Below are positions 1 through 7,594 of a DNA stretch of 13,525 bases, one piece after another. The notes under the pieces are model-generated. The model saw only the letters and a program-made list of their open reading frames with translations. It searched no databases and was not told where the DNA came from. The translations under genes and the position numbers were made by a program. The DNA comes from JANYCO01 sp964437245. Its GTDB lineage: Bacteria; Bacteroidota; Bacteroidia; Cytophagales; Cytophagaceae. The stretch spans positions 1-13,525 of the forward strand of contig CAYTGJ010000127.1 of the NCBI GenBank assembly GCA_964437245.1, read 5' to 3'. Positions within the stretch are counted from its first letter, which is position 1, and every line of letters starts with the position of its first letter.

Positions 1-153
1 CTGCTTACCGAACAAGGATTGCAGGTGGGTTTGGAAAAAAGAGAGCAGGTTAGCGGGATGGATAAAGACGAAATAATCCGGCAAAAACCCGCTTATAAAA
101 TGGGTGCCAAAATCAACATGGGAGAAACCGTTGATTTATGGTATGCCGAATAA
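1..153 (+). CDS. PASTA-domain protein, C-terminal fragment
   Basis: Only the last 50 residues are inside the window; the reading frame is open from base 1 to a TAA at 151-153. The fragment reads as most of one PASTA domain: a GLQVG strand turn, then DEIIRQKPAYKMGAKINMGE (the usual 'V..Q.P..G..V..G' signature) and the closing strand VDLWYAE. The protein ends right at the domain boundary, as PASTA proteins usually do. PASTA domains bind muropeptides or act as envelope spacers; in Bacteroidota they occur in small membrane-anchored proteins and in penicillin-binding proteins, and the fragment cannot separate these. The next gene starts 81 bp downstream on the same strand. Confidence 0.8.
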   Translation: MLTEQGLQVGLEKREQVSGMDKDEIIRQKPAYKMGAKINMGETVDLWYAE

Positions 154-196
154 TTAATTTACCTTTTCTCCGTTATAGGGTATGTATTCTGGGTAA

Positions 197-220
197 AGAA
201 CAGAAATAAGTGACTGTTCT
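197..220 (+). promoter_or_regulatory. Hairpin between the PASTA gene and the secreted-protein gene
   Basis: A perfect 7-bp inverted repeat (agaacag / ctgttct) encloses a 10-nt loop and is followed by the AT palindrome cttttaaaag at 221-230. It ends 14 nt before the ATG at 235. It could be a weak terminator for the PASTA gene or a leader structure next to the ribosome site of the following gene. There is no long T tract, so the terminator reading is weak. Confidence 0.3.
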
Positions 221-234
221 CTTTTAAAAGGACG

Positions 235-2415
235 ATGACAAGACACAAGGTTAACTATATTTTGCTCCTGATTTTTTTGACTGCATTCTGTCTTCCTAAA
301 ATGCAGGCGCAGCTTATCGTGACAGGTCTTGTGGATGATCCCGAAAGAAACGTACACAAAGGAGCCCCACAAAATTCAGCTCTTAAAATTGCCGCTTCTT
401 CCTACACCGATACCCTACGCCTTCCTTTCTTTGAAGATTTCTCCGATGTAGTAGTCCCGATCGATTCTATTGTGATCGACAACAGCACCGATTCTATTGT
501 CAGAATATACAACAAGGTACTCAATGCTTTCCCTGACACGACCTTGTTCTGTGTAGGGTTTACCAATCCGCTGATCAGCACGGAGGCCGGTCTGATTGCT
601 AAAAACGTGTGGTATATCAAAAAAATAAGCACGAACGAATTTCTGATCGACTCTTCCAATACGCTTACTACTCCCATGAAAATCGACGTCACCGCCAGGC
701 TCTACAATGCTTTCTGGCGAAGGGTAGAACGGGTGTATTCCACCAGCATCGATACGCTGAAATGGCTGCCGGAAGGCAATACGTATATCAACAACCGGTA
801 TCCTCTCTCTCCGGTAAGCTACAATGTAGCCACGTTTGACGGTCTTAAAGCCGATGGCACTCCCTACAATACCGTAAACGTCCTGGAAAGAGGTTTTTCC
901 GATCACCTTACTTCTCTCCCAATCAACCTGGAATCGTATTCAGCCGGTGACAATATTTACTTCAGTTATTTCTGGCAACACTCGGGAATAGGCGATGCCC
1001 CTGAATCAGACGATTATATTCAACTTGAATTCAAAGACAATACCGGCACCTGGAACATCATCAAAACGATCGCAGGGGATCTTGCTTATATGGATACCTT
1101 CCAGATCGAAATCGTTGCGGTGGACAACCCTTCTTATTTTTTCAGGCATTTTCAATTCCGTTTCCGGTCGTTCGGACGGCTGTCCGGACCTTTTGATCTG
1201 TGGCATATCGATCATATTTACCTCGACCGAAACAGAAATGCTACGGATACGATCTTCAACGACAAATCAATCGGCAATATACCGGTCACCTTCCTGAACC
1301 GGTACACGGCCATGCCGTATAACCAGTTCTTTGCCAACAAGGCAGCCGAATCAGGCGCAATGCCTTTTTCCAACAACAACCTGGGGCGGGGTATTCCAAG
1401 CCAGGAATTCTTTTACTCCATAGCAGATTATACTGTTCATCCGGACCTGGTAGTATTCAGCCGGGATACCGCTGCCTCTCATTTCCCGGACCATCTTGAT
1501 CCTTCGGGAGATAATGAACGGACCTTTTACGATGTCTGCGCTCCTGATGTATCTACCCTGAACAATTACGGACATCCGATCTACATCGACCAGACTTTCC
1601 GGATACCAGCCAACGATACTGTCAATATACTCTGGGCGAATAATAATAAGTTTGCCACAAAAACAATTCTCTGGGATTACTATGCCTACGATGACGGCTC
1701 ACCCGAAGGCGGCATCGGCGGCAATCAGACCGGCAGCAAAATGGCCAATAAATTTACCATTAACCTTTCGGATACGCTTACCGATATCGACATTTACTTT
1801 ACCCGTAGCAAAGGTCCGAACATGAACGGACGAACCATTTTACTTTCCGTATGGGATCACAATAAAAATCTCGTCTCACAGCAACCTGTCGCCGTAGGCT
1901 ACGGTGGATTCAAACGTTATAAACTGAATACGCCCGTTATAGTCCCTGCGGGATCAGATTACTACGTGGGTTACCAGCAAAATTTCGGGGACCTGTTAAG
2001 CATTGGCTATGACAAAAATTACGATCGCTCGGATATGATCTATTACAGCCTGAGCGGATCCGAATGGAATGCTTATAATCAACAACCGGGATTTGTGACA
2101 GGCAGTATGATGGTACGGCCGGTCTTCAATAAAAATGAGATCCTGATCACCCCGGTCCAACCCAAAGAAAATGAGCCGATGGAAGTCGTATTATATCCTG
2201 TACCTACCCAGGATATTTTAAAGATCAAAGGAGTCATTTCTGATATTGTACTATATGATTTTACAGGGCGTCAGGTCTATGCCAGGTCCTTTGACCTGTA
2301 CGCAGAAAACAAAGAGATTGATATAGCCTTTCTCCCGGATGGGATGTATCTGGCTGAACTCAAAAGAAAAGATCAGAGCATAATTAAAAAAATAATTGTA
2401 CAACATGGATTTTAA
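235..2415 (+). CDS. Type IX secreted protein with C-terminal type A sorting domain
   Basis: A 726-residue exported protein. Residues 1-26 form a signal peptide (positive MTRHK, hydrophobic core, cleavage probably after MQA). Residues 61-69 (LRLPFFEDF) and about 177-330, ending FDLWHIDHIYL, look like the jelly-roll-type domain seen in many type IX substrates of unknown function; a second beta-rich domain follows near YAYDDGSPEGGIG (484-496). Residues about 653-726 (YPVPTQDILKI, YDFTGRQVY, LPDGMYLAELK, KKIIVQ) form the type A sorting domain, which in this family directs passage through the outer membrane by the type IX system and is then removed. The ATG follows aaaagga by a few bases, a reasonable ribosome site. 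The substrate or role is unknown. Residues about 70-176 look like an insertion in the first domain (see findings). Confident as a type IX cargo, not as to activity. Confidence 0.9.
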   Translation: MTRHKVNYILLLIFLTAFCLPKMQAQLIVTGLVDDPERNVHKGAPQNSALKIAASSYTDTLRLPFFEDFSDVVVPIDSIVIDNSTDSIVRIYNKVLNAFPDTTLFCVGFTNPLISTEAGLIAKNVWYIKKISTNEFLIDSSNTLTTPMKIDVTARLYNAFWRRVERVYSTSIDTLKWLPEGNTYINNRYPLSPVSYNVATFDGLKADGTPYNTVNVLERGFSDHLTSLPINLESYSAGDNIYFSYFWQHSGIGDAPESDDYIQLEFKDNTGTWNIIKTIAGDLAYMDTFQIEIVAVDNPSYFFRHFQFRFRSFGRLSGPFDLWHIDHIYLDRNRNATDTIFNDKSIGNIPVTFLNRYTAMPYNQFFANKAAESGAMPFSNNNLGRGIPSQEFFYSIADYTVHPDLVVFSRDTAASHFPDHLDPSGDNERTFYDVCAPDVSTLNNYGHPIYIDQTFRIPANDTVNILWANNNKFATKTILWDYYAYDDGSPEGGIGGNQTGSKMANKFTINLSDTLTDIDIYFTRSKGPNMNGRTILLSVWDHNKNLVSQQPVAVGYGGFKRYKLNTPVIVPAGSDYYVGYQQNFGDLLSIGYDKNYDRSDMIYYSLSGSEWNAYNQQPGFVTGSMMVRPVFNKNEILITPVQPKENEPMEVVLYPVPTQDILKIKGVISDIVLYDFTGRQVYARSFDLYAENKEIDIAFLPDGMYLAELKRKDQSIIKKIIVQHGF

Positions 2416-2453
2416 TTTTTAGACGGTCCGTTTTAAGATTGTTTCAAAATACA

Positions 2454-2477
2454 AGATGCCTGATACAGGGACAAGAC
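2454..2477 (+). repeat. Degenerate single copy of the 4838-4959 repeat arm
   Basis: The segment reads agatgcctgatacaggga followed by caagac. Aligned by eye with 4838-4862 it keeps agatgc, gatac, gg and caaga, about 18 of 25 columns with one gap. It sits in a spacer, like the complete element at 4838-4959, which fits a dispersed intergenic repeat family. A chance match of two low-complexity segments cannot be excluded. Confidence 0.35.
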
Positions 2478-2648
2478 CATTGGCCATCCTCTCCAGAACA
2501 GTTCTTTCCCGGGAAGAGGGAAAAATACCAGGCAGCGATTTCTAAATTCCTTATATCTATCTGGCCTACCGGAATCGTACTAAAATTCATCCGGCACAAT
2601 CTATCAATTTTATCAAGCCTGATAATCTGACACTTAAACTCAAAAGGA

Positions 2649-2682
2649 GTATTTTAAAATACGAGCTTTTTTTATATATTTA
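2649..2682 (+). promoter_or_regulatory. Possible promoter and palindromic operator of the kinase gene
   Basis: A perfect 14-bp palindrome gtattttaaaatac (2649-2662) lies about 13 bases upstream of tatattta (2675-2682), which differs at one base from the Bacteroidota -7 element TAnnTTTG. If that is the -7 box, transcription would start near 2689 and the palindrome would cover the -33 region, a suitable operator site. No TTTG -33 box is visible at the expected distance, so this is tentative. Confidence 0.25.
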
Positions 2683-2710
2683 AGAAAGCTAACTCCCATT
2701 TTTTACAATA

Positions 2711-4834
2711 ATGATGAAGCCAGAGGAAAAAAATAGTGAAGCTATTGACCTTTACGAGGAAATCAAAAAGCTCAAAGAAGAGAATGAATTTTTAAAGAAC
2801 ATTCAGGCGAACTTCGTTGACTCACAAAAACAGAAACCGCTTAGCAAGAATACTCTGAACGGTTTTCTTTTTAGAGAATATGCACTGAACAATAGTGCAG
2901 AATCCATTATCACCATCTCTTCCAAAGGGGATATCCTCTATCTGAACGATACTACCTGGAAGAAATTTGAGTACGATAAAGACGAACTACTCCATCAAAG
3001 TATTGCCCTGCTGGACCCGAATTTTACTCCCGACATATGGACCATGTATTGGAATAAACTAAAGGAAAGCAAAACCTTTTCGTTTTTTTCCAATTACAAG
3101 AGCAAGAACGGAGCCCTGATCCCCGTGGAAGTAACCCCTACTTACCTTTCTTATTACGGAGAAGAATATTGCATCACATTGGTGAAAGACATCAGTGATA
3201 TTAAAGCTGCCGAAGAGATCATTTCCCATACAGAGCTGATGCTAAACACCGTGATGGTCAACAGTTCTGAATCCATCGCACTGAGCTCCGTAGAGGGCCC
3301 TGATCAGTACCGGCTGCTGTATATCAATGCTACGAATCTTCATCACATCAATCTACAATGTGGGACAAATTATACCGAAAAAGATCTCGTGGAAAGGCTG
3401 CACGAAGAGCTATTCCTGTCTGTTTACCACTATACACAAAAAGAACTGGATTTTGACAATGCTAAAAAGGCTGAAGCCATTTCTTCCAAAAGTAGGGTAT
3501 TCTATGAAGAATCCATCCGTTTGGGAGAAGAGAGTATTTACCTCGAATCCTGTGTCACTCCTATCTTCAACGAACAAGGGAACTGCACTCATATTCTGTG
3601 GAGTGCACGGAATATTACCGAACGTAAAAAAGCCGAAGAAGAAAAAACAATCCTTCTGAACGAAACACTCACCCTCAACGAAGAGCTGAAAGCAAACGAA
3701 GAAGAACTACGCCAGATACTGGACTCGACGATCGAATTAAATGCACACATCGAGCAAAATGAGTTGAAACTAAGGGCAATCTTCGACAGTACGCAAAGCG
3801 TCAACTACCTGCTGGACACCAACGGGCAGATTCTATGGTTCAACAAACCGGCCAACGATAACAGCTTACGTAGATTCAATAAAGATATACGCCTGAACCA
3901 AAGTATCAAAAAATACATGGATGAATACCTACATGAAAAATACGATACTCTTTTCACTCAGGCTTTGCAAGGAAAAACAGTGGTAAATGAATTAAAGCTT
4001 ACCAGCAAAAACAATAAAAAAACCTGGATACAGACCACCATGATCCCGGTATACAAAGAGAAGAACGACCTGATCGGGATATCGCTGAACATTACCGATA
4101 TTTCCGATATAAAAAAGAACGAGGAAAAACTACTACAGATCAACAAAGAACTTATTTACCAGAATGAGCAATTAAATCAATATTCTTATATCGTCTCTCA
4201 CAACTTAAGGGGGCCGATTGCCACGATCCTGGGGATTACCAATATTTTCGAATCCAGTAATACCACTCCTCAGTTTAAAGACGAACTGATCAAACATATC
4301 CAGAAATCGACTTTCCACCTTGATACCATTATACGGGATCTTAACTATATTCTTTCTCAGACAAAAGAATCCGATCATACCAAGGTACAAGTAGACCTGG
4401 CGACTGAACTATCGATCATTTACGACTTGTATAAACCTCAGATCGAAAAGAACCAGGCCACGATCGAAGTAGATTTTTCCAACGCTCCTTCTATTTACGC
4501 CATCAAAAGCTTTATTCACAGTATCCTGTCCAATCTCATTTCCAATTCTTTGAAATACCGGAAAATAAACGAACCTGTATTGATCTCCATCCGCTCAGAG
4601 ATCAAAAATAACCTTGCGGTCATTACCTATTCCGACAACGGACTTGGCATTAATCTCCAGCAACACCAGGACAAAATATTTGGTTTTTATAAACGATTCC
4701 ATAGCCACGTAGAAGGGAAAGGAATGGGACTTCACCTGATCAAAACCCAGGTAGAAATGATGGGCGGAAGGATCGAACTCGATAGTAAAGTAAACGAAGG
4801 GACCACCTTTACCATTTCATTGAAGCATCAGTAA
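2711..4834 (+). CDS. Soluble multi-PAS sensor histidine kinase
   Basis: A 707-residue kinase. Order of parts: a coiled coil rich in K and E (about 5-35); a PAS domain (about 55-165, with GDILYLND and a closing ITLVKDISDIKAAEE); a second, divergent PAS-like sensor (about 170-305, closing ILWSARNITERKKAEEE); a coiled coil (about 305-350); a third PAS (about 352-470, with TNGQILWFN and ISLNITDISDIKK); then HisKA with the phospho-acceptor H497 in YIVSHNLRGPI; then the ATP-binding domain with N608 and N612 (LSNLISNSLKYR), G1 box SDNGLGI (641-647), and the GKGMGL lid (669-674). All catalytic boxes are present. There is no signal peptide or membrane span, so it senses something in the cytoplasm. No response regulator is adjacent, so it is an orphan kinase here. 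Start is ATG 2711 or the next codon. Confidence 0.93.
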   Translation: MMKPEEKNSEAIDLYEEIKKLKEENEFLKNIQANFVDSQKQKPLSKNTLNGFLFREYALNNSAESIITISSKGDILYLNDTTWKKFEYDKDELLHQSIALLDPNFTPDIWTMYWNKLKESKTFSFFSNYKSKNGALIPVEVTPTYLSYYGEEYCITLVKDISDIKAAEEIISHTELMLNTVMVNSSESIALSSVEGPDQYRLLYINATNLHHINLQCGTNYTEKDLVERLHEELFLSVYHYTQKELDFDNAKKAEAISSKSRVFYEESIRLGEESIYLESCVTPIFNEQGNCTHILWSARNITERKKAEEEKTILLNETLTLNEELKANEEELRQILDSTIELNAHIEQNELKLRAIFDSTQSVNYLLDTNGQILWFNKPANDNSLRRFNKDIRLNQSIKKYMDEYLHEKYDTLFTQALQGKTVVNELKLTSKNNKKTWIQTTMIPVYKEKNDLIGISLNITDISDIKKNEEKLLQINKELIYQNEQLNQYSYIVSHNLRGPIATILGITNIFESSNTTPQFKDELIKHIQKSTFHLDTIIRDLNYILSQTKESDHTKVQVDLATELSIIYDLYKPQIEKNQATIEVDFSNAPSIYAIKSFIHSILSNLISNSLKYRKINEPVLISIRSEIKNNLAVITYSDNGLGINLQQHQDKIFGFYKRFHSHVEGKGMGLHLIKTQVEMMGGRIELDSKVNEGTTFTISLKHQ

Positions 4835-4837
4835 TTC

Positions 4838-4959
4838 AGATGCTGGATACCGGATACAAGATTTCAGAGAAGTAGATCATAATCAGAAAATAAAATCATT
4901 TTCTGATTATGATCTACCCTTTATAAACACCAGGATCTTGTATCCGGCGTCTAGTATCT
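4838..4959. repeat. Two-tier inverted repeat between convergent genes
   Basis: Outer arms 4838-4862 and 4935-4959 are 25 nt each and complementary at 21 positions; the ccggatacaagat part (4850-4862) pairs perfectly with atcttgtatccgg (4935-4947). Nested inside is a separate perfect 20-bp stem (4872-4891 with 4898-4917). Read as RNA from the + strand, three of the four outer mismatches become G-U pairs and only one (4849 with 4948) stays unpaired. The right outer arm runs into another perfect palindrome, tatcttataagata (4955-4968). It fits a mobile or REP-like palindromic unit, or a strong 3' structure for the kinase mRNA. No flanking target duplication is evident. Confidence 0.75.
4872..4917. 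terminator. Perfect 20-bp stem, possible bidirectional transcription end
   Basis: Left arm 4872-4891 begins gtagatcataatc; right arm 4898-4917 ends gattatgatctac; the loop is the six bases aaaatc. It lies between the kinase stop (4834) and the receptor stop (4996), which converge, so a structure that ends or protects both transcripts would be expected here. The stem is AT-rich and neither side has a proper T tract right after it, so RNA protection is as likely as intrinsic termination. Confidence 0.4.
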
Positions 4960-4995
4960 TATAAGATATACCATACTCAAAAAACAGCAACCAGC

Positions 4996-7390
4996 TTAAA
5001 ACTGAATCTTATAGCCCAGGTAAGGGAATATTCCCAACTGATAAGCATCTTTTACTTTTTGCTCTTTCCGGTCCCAGTACTGCTCCAGGATGTTCTGAGT
5101 GTTCAGAATATTATCTGCGGCCACAAACAAATTATGTGTGGCTTTCGGCCTGTTTACCGCATAAGAGATCTTCAGGTCTGTACGGAAATAATCTTTCAGT
5201 TTCTGTTCGTACGCACGGGTAAAATCATATCGTACTTCGTTGGCATCCTGCGAGGCCTGCTCATCGATCGGAATGATTCTCCGTCCACCGGAACAAGTCA
5301 TTTTAAAATCAATGGAAAGTACTTTTCTGTTTTCATTGTCCAGACGAAATTCTTTTCCCGCCAGTACATTGTATACGTACCCGATATCAAATGCCGACCG
5401 TCTCCACACCCCGTCTCCTGCTTTGTATTCAGAGCGTAGCAACGAAAGGTTCGTCAGGAAATAATACCCTTTATTAAAATAACGTTCCAGCGTGATCTCT
5501 GCTCCGTAGTTTTTACCCTGCCCTCGGTTAGCCGAACTGTCGATTCCTGAATCAATGCCATAAGAAGCTCCTGTATTTACCAGTGAATATACCCTGTACC
5601 AGTCTCTGTGCCCTGTGCTTACCGGTACATCGTACAAGTACTGATAATATACTTCCGTCTTAAATCTCAGATTCCTGGAAATGGCTCTTTTGTATGCCGC
5701 TACCACATGAAGACTTCTCATAAAATCAAGGTCTTTGTTAGGCTGGTAATACTCCCCGGTGGCATCATTGAGAAACCGTGTCTGATAAATATACAACGGT
5801 AATGTCTGACTGTGCAGGCCGGAAGAAAGGATGAAGTGCCCGCTAAGCAGTGCGCCTGCGTCTNNNNNNNNNNCGAGGTTCCAGAGCTTTGCTGTTATTG
5901 AGCATAAATTGCTGATAATAAATTCCGGGATGGAGATTCAGTTTTTCCGTTACCCTGAAATGATAGTGTACAAATCCCTGTGCCAGCCAGGTATTTCCTT
6001 TCTGATCAAGCGGTGTCCGGAAAATACTATCCCTGTAATCATAATAAGTCTGATCCATGTTGTAAAACATATTTCGCAGGATCACTCCGGCTTTTACAAA
6101 ATGGCGTGCATTCAATTTATGAGATACTGTATAATTGGCCAGGTAATGTCCTTCAAACGTTCCGAAAGCGACATTCCGCAACGAGGCATTACTCTGACGG
6201 ATATCAAACTCGGTGTATCCTATCTTACTGCCGGATACAGAGAGGGTCAGCTTCCCTTTTGTTTTTTCTCCGAATAAGTGTTCGTTTGAAAGTCCTGTCG
6301 CAAACATATTAGAGTAATAAGTTGATTCAAAACGTACGGTAGGATCCGGCACCGTATCCCGGTATTCCTCGTCATACCGCTGATCGATACTGCTCTTACC
6401 CATGATCCCCCAGGCAGTAAATGTTCCGGCCTTTTTAGTGGGTACATTTACTTTCATCGTAAAATCCTGGTATTGCGGAATCCCGCTGGCTCCAAGACTA
6501 ACGCCTATTTTTTCCAGAGCATCAAAGGTGAAGAAACGATAGCTCGCCATATAAGAACTTCCATTCTTACGGGAAATAGGTCCTTCGGTAGCAAATTCAA
6601 TTCCACTGATCCCCAGTTGAAAAGTATTCTCACGTTTTTCATTATTCCCGTTTCTCATCCTTACGTCAAAAACTGCAGCCGTTTTATTCCCGTACTCCGC
6701 CGGGAAAGCACCGGTCATAAAATCCGAATTGGCCAGCAGGTTGTTGTTCAAAATACTAAACGCACCTCCACTGCTTCCCATGGAAGTAAAGTGATTAGGG
6801 TTCGGAATATCCACACCTTCCAACCTCCATAATACTCCTACGGGAGAATTTCCTCTTACGATAATATCGTTCCGCTGATCGCCTCCTCCTGCTACACCAG
6901 CATAATTGGAGGCCATCCGGCTGGGATCACTCCTTGATCCGGCAAAACGGTTGATTTCCTCCGTACGCAGGTTGGTCACACTATTCGTGATCAAGCCGTT
7001 GTTTGCTTTGGACTTGTCTTTCTGACCTTGCACCACCAGCTCTTTTTCTTCTATAATATCCTCTTCCATGTATATTTCCAACACTGTCTCCTTTCCGGAA
7101 GTGATCAACTGATTGGCAAGAAGCATCGGTTTGTAACCAAGCATCGCAATTTTAACATCGTATCTTCCTACCGGTACTTTTTCGATCCTGAATTTTCCAT
7201 CCGGCCCTGTAACCGTTCCCATCACAGGATCGGTACCCAGTATAATTACCGAAGCATCGGCCAGCGGAGTGGCCAGGTTTTTATCGTATACCACTCCTCT
7301 GATGGTTTGAGTGTAAATCTTATTGTCCTGCGCCCAAAGATTAACGGACAATAAAAACGTTGTAACAAGGCAATAGAATATCCTTTTCAT
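4996..7390 (-). CDS. TonB-dependent outer-membrane receptor, split by an assembly gap
   Basis: About 794 readable residues plus the gap. From the ATG at 7390: signal peptide (1-21, ending LWAQD), a carboxypeptidase-regulatory-like beta-sandwich (about 31-115: GVVYDKN, TVTGPDGKFRIEKVPVGRYDV), then a plug domain (about 130-245: NDIIVRGNSPVGVLWRLEGV, MTGAFPAEYGN). The rest is a beta-barrel ending NLFVAADNILN and GYKIQF, with the terminal phenylalanine used for barrel assembly. No N-terminal STN domain is present, so it is not itself an obvious FecR transducer. The 10 N at 5864-5873 separate two different reading frames: the upstream part ends ALEP-Arg, and the downstream part resumes DAGALLSG...GLHSQTLPLYIYQ. 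The protein matches family expectations on both sides, so I annotate one gene. The substrate is unknown; there is no SusD partner beside it, which argues against a classic SusCD polysaccharide system. Confidence 0.88.
5864..5873. other. Assembly gap (10 N)
   Basis: Ten undetermined bases inside the receptor gene. On the coding strand the bases before are cct-cg and after are a-gac. The frame is kept only if the true number of missing bases is 0 or a multiple of 3; ten would be a frameshift. The run is therefore most likely a placeholder of arbitrary length. Confidence 0.95.
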
Positions 7391-7419
7391 ATTTTTCTAT
7401 GAATTTTATGGGTTAGTAA

Positions 7420-7445
7420 AGTGCGACTGCCAAAACAGACGCACT
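7420..7445 (-). promoter_or_regulatory. Inverted repeat in the leader of the TonB receptor
   Basis: On the + strand agtgcgActg / cagAcgcact surrounds ccaaaa: two 10-nt arms with a single central mismatch and a 6-nt loop. It ends 29 nt before the receptor start codon. In RNA it would be a stem with one U-U mismatch; in DNA it could be an operator. It is the only sizeable inverted repeat in the 204-bp spacer 7391-7594, in which I see no gene. Confidence 0.45.
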
Positions 7446-7594
7446 GGTAAACAATTTTTTTGGTAAGCGCTCTATGCGCGGGCGATCAGATGATACGGGG
7501 AAATAGTTGAGATAATTCTATCCTCTTCCGAAAAGTGCTGGAACTGATCCCATTTTTCAGAAGAAGATATACACCCGGCGTTAGAGCAAAGTCA

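Larger units (their letters stand above)
2416..2710 (+). other. 295-bp spacer before the histidine kinase
   Basis: No convincing gene. The 63-codon TTG-start frame at 2439-2630 crosses a repeat-like segment and resembles no protein I recognise. The spacer contains a degenerate copy of the arm sequence of the downstream inverted repeat (2454-2477), a perfect 14-bp palindrome (2649-2662), and an AT-rich promoter-like stretch just before the kinase gene. No clear rho-independent terminator follows the secreted-protein gene. Confidence 0.5.

Noticed and set aside
415..906. 163-codon frame antisense to the secreted-protein gene
   Set aside because: It lies wholly inside a well-supported gene and its content is what the opposite strand of that gene would give.
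2439..2630. 63-codon TTG-start frame in the spacer before the kinase
   Set aside because: It overlaps repeat-like sequence, has no ribosome site, and its composition does not resemble a protein of this genome.
4982..4994. Terminator for the receptor gene (agc/gct with six T on the - strand)
   Set aside because: The T tract is good but the stem is only three base pairs; the larger inverted repeat just beyond is a better candidate.
4996..5796. Separate short outer-membrane gene starting at TTG 5796
   Set aside because: The frame stays open upstream to the gap and continues receptor barrel sequence, so it is the C-terminal half of the same receptor.
5831..6277. + strand frame across the assembly gap
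   Set aside because: It is opposite the TonB receptor and includes undetermined bases; no family is recognisable.
7467..7479. gcgc-tctat-gcgc inverted repeat before the receptor gene
   Set aside because: Four-base arms are expected by chance and no tract or box accompanies them.
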